DNA of 64,000 nt from Piliocolobus tephrosceles (taxonomy: Eukaryota > Chordata > Mammalia > Primates > Cercopithecidae): positions 161,934,678 to 161,998,677 of the forward strand of contig NC_045438.1 of assembly GCF_002776525.5 (NCBI RefSeq). Reading direction: 5' to 3'. A program made the position numbers and the translations under genes. Under the pieces are notes generated by a model, which had not been told where the DNA came from, searched no databases, and saw only the letters and a list, made by a program, of their open reading frames with translations. This document shows positions 22,681 through 36,030 of this stretch, piece by piece (position 1 is the first letter of the stretch; each line of letters begins with the position of its first letter).

Positions 22681-23003
22681 GGCTGGGTGCAGTGGCTCAC
22701 GCCTGTAATCCCAGCACTTTGGGAGGCCAAGGTGGGTGGATCACCTGAGGTCAGGAGTTCAAGACCAGCCTCAACATGAAGAAACCTCGTTTCTACTAAA
22801 AAATACAAAATTAGCCAGGCGTGGTGGTGCATGCCTGTAATCCCAGCTACTTGGGAGGCTGAGGCAAGAGAATTCTTGAACCTGGGAGGCGGAGGTTGTG
22901 GTGAGCCGAGATCGCGCCATTGCACTCTAGCCTGGGCAATAAAAGTGAAACTCCATCTCAAAAAAAACACAAAACAAACAAACAAACAAAAAAAAAAAAA
23001 AAA
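22681..23003 (+). mobile_element. AluS-like, sense
   Basis: A full-length dimeric Alu ('ggctgggtgcagtggctcac' to 'ctccatctc') with a long, mixed A/CAAA tail. Probable target duplication: acaaaaaagc before it and acaaaagc at the tail end (near 23008-23015). The antisense 174-codon frame across it is an Alu shadow, not a gene. Confidence 0.92.
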
Positions 23004-23015
23004 CAAAACAAAAGC

Positions 23016-26000
23016 AAATTCAGTGACAGCAGCATTTGTGCAAAGATGCAAAGATGACAATGATCAGCATGGTAGCCATGAAAATGCACCACTCAGATCT
23101 GCTGAAGAAGCAAAAGCTGCTGTCCTCTGGCTCTACCTCACATTCACTGGAAGCCACGCTCCCCATGGGCTGCTCTCAGTCAGACCGAGCTTGGCAATGG
23201 TCTAAGACAGGCTCAATCTGGTGAGACACAGGACTCCTCCTACCAGGTGACTCTGACTAGGGTGCTCACCAACAGTCTCACCGAATCTTGCCTAGAACTG
23301 GGCTGTGGTCCAAATCTCCTCTTGCCCAGTTCTCCTCCCTTGCCTTTTTCCTTCCACAGTTATCAGACCTTCCTTGTAGTCTGAAGGTGCTTCCTAACTC
23401 TCTGGATGTCTCCCCCATAAATCTCTTGTATATGTAATCTCATTCTGGTATTTGCATCTCAGCAGACACAAACTCACATAGCCAGTAATCAAAAAGATGT
23501 TCGGTTTCCAACTGGAGCTGCATTTGCCATTGTAACCCACATGAATTTGAAGGTTCATGTGTTTCAGTCCTGCAGAAACCTACTAGCCTCTGGCTGCCGT
23601 GGTGGCTCAGAACACTAGGTGAGCTGGTGAAGTCAGAGCAGAGTGGAATCTAGTTTCTTCTCACTCAGTTGTTTCCTCTATTTTCTGTGGCAGCTGCATC
23701 AGAAAAGGGGATATTTTCATTTAGCTCCTTCCAGATCAGCAACCTGACCCTTCAGGGGTACAGCCAAGGAATCTCACCTGAGCCTGTCCATGTTATATTA
23801 TCCAAATCATCTTGTTATTCTTTATAACCTAACTGGTCAGGAGCTTCTGAGAGTTGCAAACCGAACAAAAACAAAACAAAATCACTGCAAACATCTTGTT
23901 TAGGAAACCTTGAAAAAGGTGGAACTGTGGTCATTGGCCCAGTAAAGAATAAGCTGGCTGTTTGGAAAAGCAAAATAAAATTCCATCTGTGTCCACAGCT
24001 GTGCTGGATTCTCCACACACAGACAGAGCCTGAGCCCAAAGCCCCATCAACACATGGGCACCAAATAATTGTGAAGAGTTCTCTTCCCATAAGCCTATTC
24101 AGAATTTTGCATCAAAATGATTAAAACATGCCTTTAAATTTGGCATATGCACATTTTTTGCTTTATAATTTAGCATTTTAAAAAAAAATTTTTGATGTGT
24201 CCTCATCTAGTCTCTAAGCATGGCCTCTGGACAACCAGCTCCGCACAGCTTGAAAACTCACAAAAGGGTCTTGATGAGTTATGTGTTGGTAAACGTTTAA
24301 TTATTGCATCTCTGAGGAAAGTATTTACAGTGTTTGCTGTCTTTCATGGGTGTACATACTCCCTGCATGGCCAATGTCAAGCTGCCAATGTGGTGTCACT
24401 GAAAATACTGTTGAAAAGAGAAGCACGCTGTTGGCTCCCATGAGTGGTAGGGAGCAGGGTGCGGCACCCCTCCAGTTTATTTCCGCCGTGCTTCCTGCTT
24501 TCAGCCCTGCACAGCAGGCAAGACATCTCTGGGGACGAGAAGATCACCTTTGCGAAATTTATCTCAGAGACCCCTTGTCAAATTAATGTCACTGCCTATG
24601 TATACGTAAAGCTCTGGTTTCTTTGGAATTTTGGTAACTGATATGCTTTCTTTCCTCGTGTAAGACATCCATAGACATCCCAAGAAAACCATTATAGGAA
24701 CAATGAGTAACTAACAAGAGGAATAATGCTTTTCTCCTTCTCACAATTTCAATCTTGCTTCTCTGCCATGAGGAGCTGTGTCAATGTCCAAGGCATTTAG
24801 GCCAACCAAGTTTAGAGATTAGTTTTGTGGTTAACTCACCAGCCCAATAATAGCAAATAGATTTGAGAAGATTCTTGCTGGGGTTGTGAACTGCTTTGAG
24901 GATCTAATAAACGCTATCATTCTTGCTACAGAAAAATGCCTTAGCACTTAAAAGCATGCCTACAATTTCATGGAGGGCATGGATTCCTCCTCCTCCCCGC
25001 CCCAGGTCATTCATAAACCCTAAATCAAAAACACCTACTTTAATGTGACTCTACAGAAACTCTGTTATTTATATCTAAAAGGTTCCAAATCTAGGCTAGT
25101 GGAACCCAGGAGGATTTGGTATAGGAGATGCACTTGCTCTGTACGTGATACTATTCTTTCTAAGATGTATTCTGACCAATTAGTTGGACACTAAAAAGAG
25201 GTTTCTTAAAAAATATAAAATCCTAATATTAGGCTTGGCAGAGGCATTTCTGCATGCAGAGGTTTCTGACTTCCCTCAGGATCCTGCACCACTGTCCAAG
25301 TAATTAACATGAACTCAGGTTACAATATTTTGGAGCTGTGTATTTCACAAGGGCAAGTGCTGATTAATGAGCTGATATAACTGGAAGTGTCAGGAGTGGC
25401 AGTGGGCAAGGGAGAGAACCTGGGAGCAGAGCTGGGAGATGAGGTCTTCGGGTGAGAAGGACTGTAAGTACATAGTAACCTCATTAAAAATGCATACTGT
25501 TGAGCAAGAAACCTTTAAATGGCTTTTTTTTTTTTTTTTTTTTTTTTTTTGCTTCCTCCTAAAAGATTTGCTAATCCAGCCAGCCTCTGATGAATGTCTG
25601 AGGCTACGTTTTCTTTTCTCTTCCAAACATCCCTTCTATTTCTTTTAAGTTCTGCTGAAATCATCACTACCCATGAGTTGGACAAGGGTGCCTGTGCTGC
25701 CTGGGCCACCTTTTCACAGACACAAACTTTCCAATCTGTAAATTAGGCCACAGCAGAAGAAAATCCACTTTGGAAGCTGCTTCGATGTGCCCGGTTTTCT
25801 TCAGTGCTGTGGGACAAATTCCATCACACTGATCTTTGGGGATCTGCATGCATGTTTTTCATTGGTCATTGCTGGAATTTGGTTTTCACATTGATTTTAA
25901 ATTTTTATTTATTAATTTTGTTGGTTTTTCAAGGTGTGGCCAGAGGGCTTTGACCTTCAAATTTTTATGAAAGCTTCCCAAAGAGCCTAACAACAAGGAA

Positions 26001-26035
26001 AGTCTTGTCCCTGCTGATTCAATTTGAATCAAGTG
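23016..26035. other. Mostly unassigned sequence, 3 kb
   Basis: No exon recognised. The part 23030-23460 ends in text resembling the terminal part of some old LTRs ('ccccataaatctcttgtata', 'gcatctcagcagac'), but I cannot name a family. A 27-base T run at 25524-25550 is not attached to any retrocopy I can identify. The remainder shows no open frame above chance. Confidence 0.45.
25524..25550. repeat. Poly(T) tract, 27 bases
   Basis: An uninterrupted T run. No Alu or L1 body is attached on either side, so it could be the A tail of an unrecognised minus-strand retrocopy or simple slippage. Confidence 0.9.
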
Positions 26036-26420
26036 ACTTCTAGATGCAAGGCACAGCACACAGTGCCAGGATTAAGTACCCAGTGAATGCAGACCTGGTT
26101 CTTCCCCTCAGGAGCAGTGTGGAGACATCCATTTATAGAGAAATCACACAAATGAATGCAAAACCACATCTGAAATGCCGAGTGCAAAGGGAAGGGGCCA
26201 GGTGCTATGAGAACTTGCAATACAGGAGCTGACCCAGTGAGGGAGGTCCCAGATCCCTTCTCTCAGAGAAGGTGATGATGAGATGTAGTTCTCACCTGAA
26301 AAAAAGTAGCAGAGAACTGTGGTGGGCAGGGCTGCGGAGCAGAGGAGGGGATTTGTGCTAAAAGAAATAGCAGCAGTGCTGGGGAGGCGTGAAAGGGTCC
26401 AGGATCAGGAAAAGGATGTA
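26036..26420 (-). mobile_element. L2 LINE fragment, antisense
   Basis: Diverged complement of the L2 3' half: 'gagaaatcacacaaatgaatg', 'ggtgctatgagaac', 'ctctcagagaaggtgatg' follow the usual L2 order. No open frame. Confidence 0.6.
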
Positions 26421-26749
26421 AATGCTCAAGATATGCCAAAAAAATAGGAGCAACAAAACAATGGGAATGATGAACATAGAATCTGGGGTTAGAGGTGTTG
26501 TTGGTGGTGAGGAATGATGGAGGGGGTGCAATCTGGGATGGGAACACGGGCTTCAGCAATATTGTAATAATTATTTTTTTAAAATAAATTTTTTTTAAGT
26601 AGGCAGTTAATTTTAATACTCTGTATATGTTTCGTCTATTCAAAATATTTATTTATTTTTTTTAAAAAGCCAGTGAGCCTGAAGAGAAAAGGAGAGTGAG
26701 TAGCAGAAAAAATGAAGCTGGAGGGCTAGAATAGATATCAATTAGAATA

Positions 26750-27093
26750 TACAATCTTATGTCACTCAGTGACAGGGATATGTTCTGAAAAATCCATTAT
26801 TAGGTGATTTCATTATTGTGCGAACATCACAGAATGCCTTTACACACACCTAGATGGTATAGCCTTCACACCTAGGGTGTATGGTAGAGCCTATTGCTCC
26901 TCGGCTACAAACCTGTACAGCAGGTTACTGTACTGAATACTGTAGGCAATTGTAACACAATTATAAGTACCTCTAAACATATCTAAACATAGAAAAAGTA
27001 CAACAAAAATATGGTATTATGATCTTGTGGGACCACTGTCATATATGTAGCCTGTCACTGATTGAAATACCATGGTGTAGCACATGACTGTAT
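26750..27093. mobile_element. Non-autonomous DNA transposon relic (family not assigned)
   Basis: A common internally deleted DNA transposon: 'attgtgcgaacatcacagaa', 'cctagatggtatagcc', 'ctgtactgaatactgtaggc' and 'gtgggaccactgtcatatat'. The ends are degenerate inverted repeats (tacaatcttatgt... and ...gcacatgactgta), next to TA on both sides. I recognise the family pattern but cannot name it with confidence; a Tigger-like (Tc1/mariner) origin is a guess from the TA flanks. Confidence 0.65.
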
Positions 27094-30000
27094 ATAGTCC
27101 TGCTTAACTCAATTAAAATAGTGTGATGGCTGTTTTCAGTTAGAGTTGGAGAGGCACAGTTATTGCTTATGTAATACTTTTAACCAAGAGCTTTTAACAT
27201 GCAACTATTCTATCAAAGAGGGGTCGTGGTGTTATCCTATTGTTGAGCATAGACTGTCAGTCCCTGATTTGCATGGTGTGTGGGACAATAAAAACAGCTC
27301 TGCCACCCTGCAAAACCATCTTCATAATCATTACAATTGTTTTATGATTTTTCAATTTTTTTCCAAAATATGCAAAACTCTCTCACTATGGCTTATAAAC
27401 ATATAGAAAACTGAAAAATACAGTAAAACTAATATTTATTTATAGTCTAATTTAAATCATTAGAAACATGGAGCATCAGGAGTTTTATTTTGTGTAAAAA
27501 ACTTAAGAGTAGTTTGAAGAGTGCTTGCCTTCTTTTTGTCATCAACCTTACTCTATGGAGCGAACATAGTTTCTATGCCTTGGCAGAATGTCACACTCCT
27601 TTCTAAGTTCGGAACAGTTTCCAATATTTTATCCTTTGAACCTTCAATGTCATGAAACATCTTTCAATTCCTTCAATATGATTTTTTTTTTTTTTTTTTG
27701 CTGAGGTATCTTGCTCTCAGACATCTTATCTTAACTTTCATTCTTTTCCCTGTTGCTGCCTTCCTAATTCTCGTGTATAAATTCGCCTTCCTTAAGTTCC
27801 TCTGGCTGCCTATCTAGAGTCTTTCCAATAGACATAAGGTTCACATCCCCACCATCAGCTAGTTTTCCTATAATTCCATTTACTTTCAATGTGAATTTGA
27901 ATTTCACTTTTACCATTATCACTTTTTGTTTTTTGCTAGACCGTCATGTTTATTAACTATTTCCCTCTTTTGAAGCATTCATTTCATAAAATGTCACTTA
28001 TGTTTACCACTGGGAGCCAAGGAGGCAACACAACCACATGCTTTTCTGTCTGTGCATGAACTGATAACAGATGCACAGTGACCAGTCACTGGGGAAATGT
28101 GAAGGAAGTGACGTGGTTGGTCTCTGATCATGATGTACATCTGTTATTGCGTGGTAATCTGTGGACTGAAGAGCTAACAGCGAAGTTTGTACTTTATGCA
28201 GTTACTCAGAGTTAATGTACTGTGATAACTGAAACTGGAACTATGTTGCTGGGGGGACTGGTGGTAACTGTGATGAAATTCATGCATGAGAGAACTTTGC
28301 AAAGTGTGGACAGCTTGTATCTACACATAAGCCAGAAAGAATCATTCAGTTTGGAGAGAGCAAAGCAGAACAGAGCAACACTCTGAGGAAATGAAATGCA
28401 GGACAGTTTAGGTGAGAAGGAGGGAAAAACTGGAACGTGAGGTTCCCAGTAGTGAAATGCAGCACAGGAAACAGTACCAGCTTCATGTTTGGAGAACTTA
28501 GAAAGTGGAGGATGGGAGGCAGAGATAAACAGATGCCTGTTGAAGGAAGAGGACTCTCGAGGGGAAAGCAGAGGATAACCAAGACCAGATGCTCTTGCTT
28601 TCATGTTTTGCTGGGTGGCCAAGTGATGCTCAATGCTTACATGGAGAATATCTGATTCGTTTTGTGTTTCTTTCCCTTTTTATCTACCGCTTTTATGTGT
28701 CGACATGATGAATGTTTTCTCTTACGATGCAAAAGCAGAAAGTATTATAAAAAGCTTAGCATCTTCAAACAACTGCGTTTGAATGCCCGCTGTTAGGTAT
28801 TTGTGCATATTTCCACATGAAGTTTGTATGTGACATTTGCCCACTGCAATGAAAGCTTGCCAAACAGAGTCATTCCTCCAATGCTGCCAAGAGCTTGGGA
28901 TTCACTGCAGGAGAGCGATGGCAAGTATCTGGATAAGAGTCGGTGAACAGGTTTGGAAGATGTTAGAGAGAATTGAGAGACCATATGAAGTACTTTGTCC
29001 TGCCAATAAAATGAGCTCTAAAGTAATCCTCTCTTTAAATTGATGGGGAACTTTGGTTTTGTCATTGTTTTTGATTGTTTGTTTGTTTGTTTTTCTTTTT
29101 TGACGTTGTATACCAGCCAAGATCTTTTAGCAGCTCCTCTCATTTTGGAAAGAGCTTTGCCTGGAGGCCTCTTTAGTATGTTTCTCTAACTGTTCACAAC
29201 AAATGATGACACAATGTTTTAGGAACAGACAGAAAACAGTGTATGAGAAATCAGAATGGAGCCAAAGCCAGCAACCTAAGTGTATTCAGGACATAGGAAA
29301 ATAAGTGCTGGGATACAGGTGAAAGATCCTGGCCCTTGACACATGCTGTCTTCAGAATTTCTTGGAAATGGCTGTTGCTTAGATACAAAGTCACCATAAT
29401 ATTTTGGCATGAAGAAAGTCTCTGCAGATCTCATGTTAGTATCCTTTATGGGGTAGCTGATTAATTTGGCAAATGTCATCTAGTTTGGGTGAGGTACAAA
29501 ACATGATTTGTAATTTTGTTATTTTGGCTCCTCAAATCTGCAGCGTAATTGTGCAATAAACTCAATAAAATTGGATATATTTTTAGTCTTGAAAATAAAA
29601 CAAATTCAGCTCTCACTTCATTCCTGAGCAGGTCTTGGGAATAAACTGAACCATTTTCAGAGTTTTGAGAATGGGACTTCTTTTCATGAACCCCATAGCC
29701 TTTGAAGTAATTTTAGAATTTTTAACTTAGGATATTTCTGCTACTCCGAGGTTCCAGTGAATTTATTTTTAGTTTTAATAAAAGTAAAATTAAGTCATGC
29801 AATTGAGTCCATTTATAAACAGAATAAAAAATTGCCCCCTCTAATGTGGGGATTGTAGTTTTCAGTTATCACTTGGAAGCTTTTCTCCTCTATTCATATA
29901 TTTATGGCAGGAAGATTGAGCCCTTTTGTTAAGAAAATATTCCCCACTATTTGAGAATTGTAAAATAGAACACTTTCTTAAAGCAAACAGAAAAGAAGAT

Positions 30001-30690
30001 CTTGACAATATTATCTTTGGTTTTTGTTGGTGACTTTATAGTGATTTTAATTTAGAATTGCTTTCTGAAAAACGTGACTTAAATGCCACTATGGTGAAAG
30101 AAATGACAGGAATGTATCTTCTGCAGAGAAATACGTATTTCAGTCTTTATCTTTCTTAACATTCACCAAAGAAGAGTAGGTTGGTATTATTATTACCACG
30201 ATTACTGCTATTTTACTGATAAGATCAATACTGAAATTTGAGACTTAAAGTATACTTTTCAATGGGGTTTGTCTGCCTTCAGTAATGATGAGCAAGACAA
30301 TTTTTAAAAAAACTCTATTGTTGGGAACAAGTAAAAACAGTTAGATGAAGTAGGAATTAAAAAAAAAAATCTTTAAAACTTTTGCTGTGAAGGCATTTGC
30401 TGACCCAGAGACAACAGCAGAAAAACTGAAGTGAGATTTTGGCACAATCCCAGGACAAGGGGAACAAGAGTCAAAGTCCACAGAATGTGAAAAATCTGAT
30501 CTACCCGCACTCATATTTAAAGGTAGGACTCCAGCCTTAGGATGAGAGTAAACCACAAGTAAACCAGCAGTCATGCTGACTCAGAGATCAACTTCTCTTC
30601 TCCTGACATCTGAGAAATCTCAAGATTCAACTTGGATTGAGGTGGTCTTGCACTAATGGCCCCCGGACACAACTAGTAGAAGGAAATAAA
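27094..30690. other. Unassigned sequence, 3.6 kb
   Basis: No known exon or repeat identified with confidence. The minus strand of 27480-28200 has a retrocopy- or transposon-like look (stretches such as KLADGGDVNL and RQPEELKEGEF broken by stops), but I cannot match it. An 18-base T run lies at 27682-27699 and a (TTTG)n run near 29075-29092. Confidence 0.45.
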
Positions 30691-31785
30691 CATTCTCTTT
30701 GAAGGAAGGTACCATCCTAGGACTCAAATTATGTCTAAAACTTAAAAAATAAATACTTTGGTCAAAGATAGGAGGATACCTAAATAAATAATATGGCATG
30801 ATCAATTATCAGCAGAAACAACAGAAAACAGAGTCCACCGTGACTTCTGGTGTTGGAATTATCAGACACATTATAAAATAAATAGGCTTAATAAGTTTGA
30901 AGAAGTAAAAACTGAGCTTAAAATATATAAGCATCTAAAGGAAACTGTAAAAAGTGACATTGTTGAAATAAAATAAGATCTTAAAATTACAGAGTTTTAG
31001 ACTATTCAGCTAGACTATAAACCACTGCATTAAAAAACTGAAGCATATATACTCTTTTCAAGCACATACAGAACACTGATGAAATCTGTTTACATATATT
31101 GTACCATGAAGTCTCAAAATATTATATAGTCACAGGGAGTGTATTCCAACAATCATGTTAGAAGGCAATTTTAGGCCGGACGCGGTGGCTGTGATCCCAG
31201 CACTTTGGGAGGTCGAGGCGGGCAGATCATTAGTTCAGGAGATGGAGACCATCTTGGCTAACACAGTGAAACCCCATCTCTACTAAAAATACAAAAATTA
31301 GCCTGGCGTGGTGGTGGGTGCCTGTAGTCCCAGCTACTCGGGAGGCTGAGGCAGGAGAATGGCGTGAGCCCGGGAGGCGGAGCTTGCAGTGAGCTGAGAT
31401 CGCGCCCCTGCACTGCAGTCTGGGAGACAGAGCGAGACTCCATCTCAAAAGAAAGGGCAATTTTAAAGAAAGAAAGAAAGACTAGGACATCTCTCTCTGT
31501 TTTAAAATGAAATGTATTTCTATATAACCAGTGAGTCAAAGAAGGGATAATGGATACTTGAAAATATTTTAAACAAAATGTTAATAAAAATACCACATAT
31601 TCAAACTCATAGGACGCAGTTAAGGGCAGGATTAGGGAAAAACTTATATCCTCAAGGTGAATTCATGAGATAAAAGACAATAACAAAAGTAATGAACTAA
31701 GCATCTTTCCAGGAAACTAGAAAAAGAACAGCAAAATAAACCCGAATGAAGTAAAAGAAAATATATCTGATGCTGATTTTTTTGT
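30691..31785 (+). mobile_element. Old L1M internal fragment with nested AluY
   Basis: Sense-strand L1M text: 'ggaattatcagacaca' and 'aagtttgaagaagtaaaaac' from the ORF1-like region, then 'ctcttttcaagcacataca' and, after the Alu, 'ccagtgagtcaaagaaggga', 'ataggacgcagttaaggg' and 'ggaaactagaaaaagaacagc' from the ORF2 endonuclease-to-RT linker. The interval between the two parts is shortened. No open frame. Confidence 0.75.
31174..31455 (+). mobile_element. AluY-like, sense
   Basis: 'ggccggacgcggtggct' to 'ccatctc', with AluY-type 'aatggcgtgagcccgggagg' and 'gcttgcagtgagc'. A perfect 10-bp duplication, ggcaatttta, lies at 31164-31173 and 31456-31465. A block of roughly ten bases is missing near the start ('ggtggctgtgatccc'), and the A tail is short. 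Confidence 0.95.
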
Positions 31786-31789
31786 AGAT

Positions 31790-31935
31790 TCCCCTCAGCA
31801 AATTAAGAAAGTTTCATCTTATTCTGCTTTACGATGGTACTTCATCATGAATGGATGTTGGAATGTATCAAACTTTTTTTCTGCATCTATTAACGTTGTT
31901 TACATGGACTTTTTCCTTTGATCTGTGCCTGTCGT
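31790..31935 (-). mobile_element. Old L1 ORF2 fragment, antisense
   Basis: 'ttgtagattcccctcagcaa', 'catcatgaatggatgttgg' and 'ttctgcatctattaacg' are the complement of the L1 reverse-transcriptase region. It abuts the sense L1M fragment in opposite orientation. The 240 bases that follow are unassigned. Confidence 0.65.
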
Positions 31936-32179
31936 GCACATGGACCAAGAATTCCTCTGTGATTAGAGAATGCCCTCTGCAAGAGGATCACAGATGCTTA
32001 CAGCTAAAAGCCATCTGCCTGTAAGGGAACAGTGCATATCAAGAAAATATAGGTGAAGCATCAACACTTGTACTGCTGTGGTCAAATTCTGTCCCATCTT
32101 AAGTTCACTCTGTCTGATAACTGATTTTTCACAGTGAAATCCAGCCATAATGTCTTTAAAACACAACAAAACAAAGTTC

Positions 32180-35099
32180 AGTAGGAGGATTAATAGGACC
32201 AGTTACAGTCCCTGTTGCTTCAGTTGATCCCAAGGACATAATAGACATTTACATCCCTCTTTTACTATCCACTCTCGATGCTCCTCATGCTCATTCAGCA
32301 CTTCTGTTTAGGTTTCTTGCACAATCGGTGGCCTAGACATTGATACTGAAGCTTCTGAGTTACTGGTTACTGTGTCCTAGTCAGGCCAAGGTTGCTGACT
32401 GCCCATTCATGGTTATTACTGGACACAGAAGCACAAAAGCTGTCCCTGGGTCCTTGATATACTCTTCTGTGCCACCTTTAGCCAACAGCAACCGTAGATC
32501 CTAATGATAATCAAGGCTCATTATGCCCACCAACATGACCATTCGTTTCTCTGCCTGGGTGTATGTTGGTATGGGAGCCCAAAATGACCAGGTACACTCA
32601 TTGATTTTAGGTTAAAAAGTTTAATGGAATTTTTAATGTGAAGTCTTAGTCTTTGGAATCAGAACTTTTAATGAATATGATTCTAAAATTACAAGGATAG
32701 AAAACACCAATTTCTCCAAGTGGACCACTGGGAGTGATTACAGGAAAGGCCACTCTAACCTAACCTCTTGGTTCCTGGACCCATGTAGTCTAGCCAGCTA
32801 TCATGAATAATGCATCACCAAATGGTCAAATAATAGTTTAAAACTTATATTGTATCTCAAATGAGCATCTTTCATTCCAATCATATGGAGTATCACAGCT
32901 ATCCCAAGCTCATGCCCCAGCTGTCCCTTGGCAGCCATCCAACTTTCTATCAACCTGGTGGTTTCTGAGTGATGTGGTGTAGAGTAAGGATGATCAATCT
33001 CACAGTCATGTGCCCATCATCACATCTATTTTGCTGCCTTTGAATGATTGAGTGATTGAGCTGCTGGCATTGGCACTAAGACTCAGACTTTATGCTCATT
33101 CCCACAGGTGTTTCCAATATGTTATTCCCCAGACTTCTATGTCTCTGATCTTTAATCTTGTACTCCTTGATCTCTCACCCAGTCAAATTATTCATCTATG
33201 CTCAAGAAACCTTACCTTGGACCACTTTTTCCACACAAATGTGATGGCCAGAATGTCCCTGTCTACTGAGAGGATTTCCCCTCTTCACTGTACATCAGGG
33301 AAACTCTTGAGTAAGGCTGTAGTTTGTAAGCAGTCCACTTTTTAAACTCACATAGCTGTGAAGTGAGGGAAAGACCCTAGTACAATGGAGATATATAGCA
33401 TGGATTTTCAGCCTATGCTTTCCAGACCTGCTCAATCCCAAACATACAATTTTCGCTGAATGACAGATAGCTGCTGAGCCATGCAAACCCTATAGCTTGT
33501 TGGCAGTGATGATACCCTATTCATGATGTACAGCATCTGTCACATAACCTCCTGATGTTCCACAGTAGGCACTCAGTCTCTATTAGGTATGTACCAGTAA
33601 CAGTTCAGGAGCTACTTCTTGAATAGCAAATAGTTCTCTGATGCAGATGGCATTACCTTGCTCCAGAAACCTTGGGTTCTGACTGAGCTTCTACTACGAA
33701 GATTTGCCTGAGAGTCCATATGGTGTCCTTTTCAACTATTGATATTTGTAGCACTATTGGATCTGCTGGATCACATGGCCCAAGTAGTAGGGCTGCTTAT
33801 ACCGCAGAACTATTTCTTGCTCTGGGCCTACTCAAACCTTGTAGCTGTCTGAATTATCCAATAAATGGGTTAGAGGAGGATTTCCAAGTGTAATATATAA
33901 TATCTCCAAATTCCAAAGAGGCTTACCAAACATGGTGTCTCTTTCTTAGTGGTAGGAGGTGCAAAGTACAATAGCTTGTCTCTACCTTGGAGGGGATGTC
34001 CTAGCATGCTCCAGACCTCACAGTTCCTAGAAACTTTGTGTGTTTTTTTCCACCTTCCTGCTGGCCTGCATAGGTCTTTCCAGAACATAGGAAAGAATTA
34101 CCATTTCCTGCTCCACAGGTCTGATTAACATGATATCAATACACTTGACCAGCATGATTTTCTGTAGACTGTCCAGATGATTAAAGTCCCTTGGGACCAT
34201 ATTGTGACAAAGATCAGAAGAGGTAGAGATGGTAAATATTTAAAATTATCTGTCCTCAGTTATCGTGAACTGCCTTTGATCCCGCTTCTCAATGGGCACA
34301 GGAAAGAATGCATGTGCTAAATCAGTATCCACATACCAAGTGAAACAGGCTATTTGATCTAGTTCTAAATCTAGTAGAGATATCACATCCAGCACAGCTG
34401 TAATTGGGACTATCATTTGGCTGAGTTTGTGCTATCCCCTCATCAGCTACCATGATCCATCTGGTTTTTGCAAGAACCATATGGTTGAATTAAACGGGGA
34501 TGTGATGAGAACCGCCATCTCTGCATGTTTTAAATCTTTGAGAGTGGTGCTATTCTCAGGTATAATCCCTCAGATGCAACATCACTTCGGATTTATTATC
34601 TTTGGTAAGGGACAGAGACAGTTTCAGGGACTCCCACTTGGCCTTGCCTACATTTATGGCTCTTACTTCATAGGTCAGGAAACCAATATGAAGGTACTGC
34701 CAGATGCTATGTATATCTGTCCCTATTATGCAATCTAGGGCAAAGGACATAGACTCAGGGTGAACTCATGTGAGATGGGCTTTGACCAGGACTCCATTTA
34801 TCTCCTGATATCTGTGAATCTTAACTCTAACAAGGTGTCATGATAGTGTAAAGACTTAATTGCATTCTAATGGTAGCTGTTGATCTATATCCATATCCTA
34901 ATTCAAAAGCTGTTAAAAAGATCCTTCTTCTCTTTCCACAGTTTATATTTATGCTGAAAAACAGCCATCGGTTATTTGGGGAAAAGATTGGAGTAAGAGC
35001 TACTGATAATCCTTCTGTTATGTTGCAGGATCTTACCTCCAGGAGACCCCCCTAACCTTTCAAATCTATGGATATCAGTCTAATACCCTCAATATGTAT
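32180..35099 (-). pseudogene. ERVL pro-pol remnant (antisense copy)
   Basis: From 34750 downward: CIIGTDIHSIWQYLHIG (protease end) and NVGKAKWESLKL; then, in other frames, WYVDTDLAHAFF (RT motif A), LCHNMV (motif B end) and CIDIMLIRP, where the YxDD catalytic motif should be, with the second Asp lost. The connection APPTTKKETPCLVSLFGIWR lies in the 34088-33870 frame. RNase H and integrase further down are too decayed to place. Several frameshifts and stops. Confidence 0.7.
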
Positions 35100-35690
35100 C
35101 CCCAGTAGGAACATTAACCTTCTTTGTAAAGAAAGATATTCACCAAAGGAGTTGTAGGATCTGGAAAATATGGAGCAGGAAACTTCCGGTTCCTGGTGAG
35201 TAACATCTTTCTTCCCAGAGAAGGGTCAATACTTCTCACTGTGACATGAAGAAACTTGAGCCTGGTTATTGGTCTAGAAGCAAAGAGGGGAGGTGGGGCC
35301 ATATCCTCAGGAGGAAAAGTATCATATTGTAAGACATTTGTAAGGAGAAGCATGTCCATGGTCTCCAAGTAATGAGAGGTTACCCTCCTCTGACAAGAAG
35401 GAAGTAGGCTTCTATGCAAATTCAAGTAAATTTGGGAGATTTAAGGTTCTCAAGTGTATCTACCCAAAGTTCCCCATTCCAGGTCTCAATGTCCCACCTC
35501 TTCTATATTAGACCTCATGCTTTAGTGTAGGTGATTTATATCTCTACCGCTGTTATAACCAAATAGTGTGTCTGATTATTCATTACAGTTTGTCTTCAGG
35601 CCACAGGAGATGTGGGTCCTTCTTGTAGACTTCCATCTTTCAAACTGGAGCTCAGAGTGATAGCTGTCACTTTATTCTTTCAGGGCTTCT
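35100..35690 (-). pseudogene. ERVL gag remnant (antisense copy)
   Basis: The 103-codon piece at 35425-35114 contains PPPLFASRPITRLKFLHV, aligning with PPPFVTSRPITRLKSQQ of the sense provirus, followed by SLGRKMLL and PAPYFPDP. Structural Gag sequence, truncated and shifted. Upstream gag may continue through the nested Alu to 36265. Confidence 0.65.
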
Positions 35691-35732
35691 CTCATTAACA
35701 AAGAGAAGCAATAGAATTATCCTTATAATAAT

Positions 35733-36030
35733 AATAATTATTATTTTTTGGGACAGAGTCTCACTCTGTCACCCAGGCTGGAGTGCAGGGGGCAATCTCA
35801 GCTCACTGCAACCTCCACCTTCTGGGTTCAAGTGATTCTCCTGCCTCAGCCTACCAAGTAGCTGGGATTACCTGCATGTGCCACCATGCCTGGCTAATTT
35901 TTGTATTTTTAATAGAGACGAGGTTTCTCCATGTTGGCCAGGCTGGTCTCAAACTCCTGGCCTCAAGTGATTGGCCCGTTTCAGCCTCCCAAAATGTTGG
36001 GATTACAGGCGTGAGCCACTATGGCCAGCC
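35733..36030 (-). mobile_element. AluS-like, antisense
   Basis: Full-length complement of an Alu with a short (ATT)n tail, 'ggctggagtgcagg' and 'ccatgttggccaggctggtc'. A 14-bp duplication with one mismatch flanks it: atccttataataat (35719-35732) and atccttataatgat (36031-36044). Inserted in the gag part of the antisense ERVL. Confidence 0.93.

Noticed and set aside
22536..23060. 174-codon minus-strand frame, the longest in the window
   Set aside because: It is the well-known antisense reading of an Alu (LARVQWRDLGSPQPPPP, SASQVAGITG) plus its A tail, not a gene.
31230..31596. Minus-strand frames of 76 and 112 codons
   Set aside because: Antisense reading of the AluY at 31174-31455.
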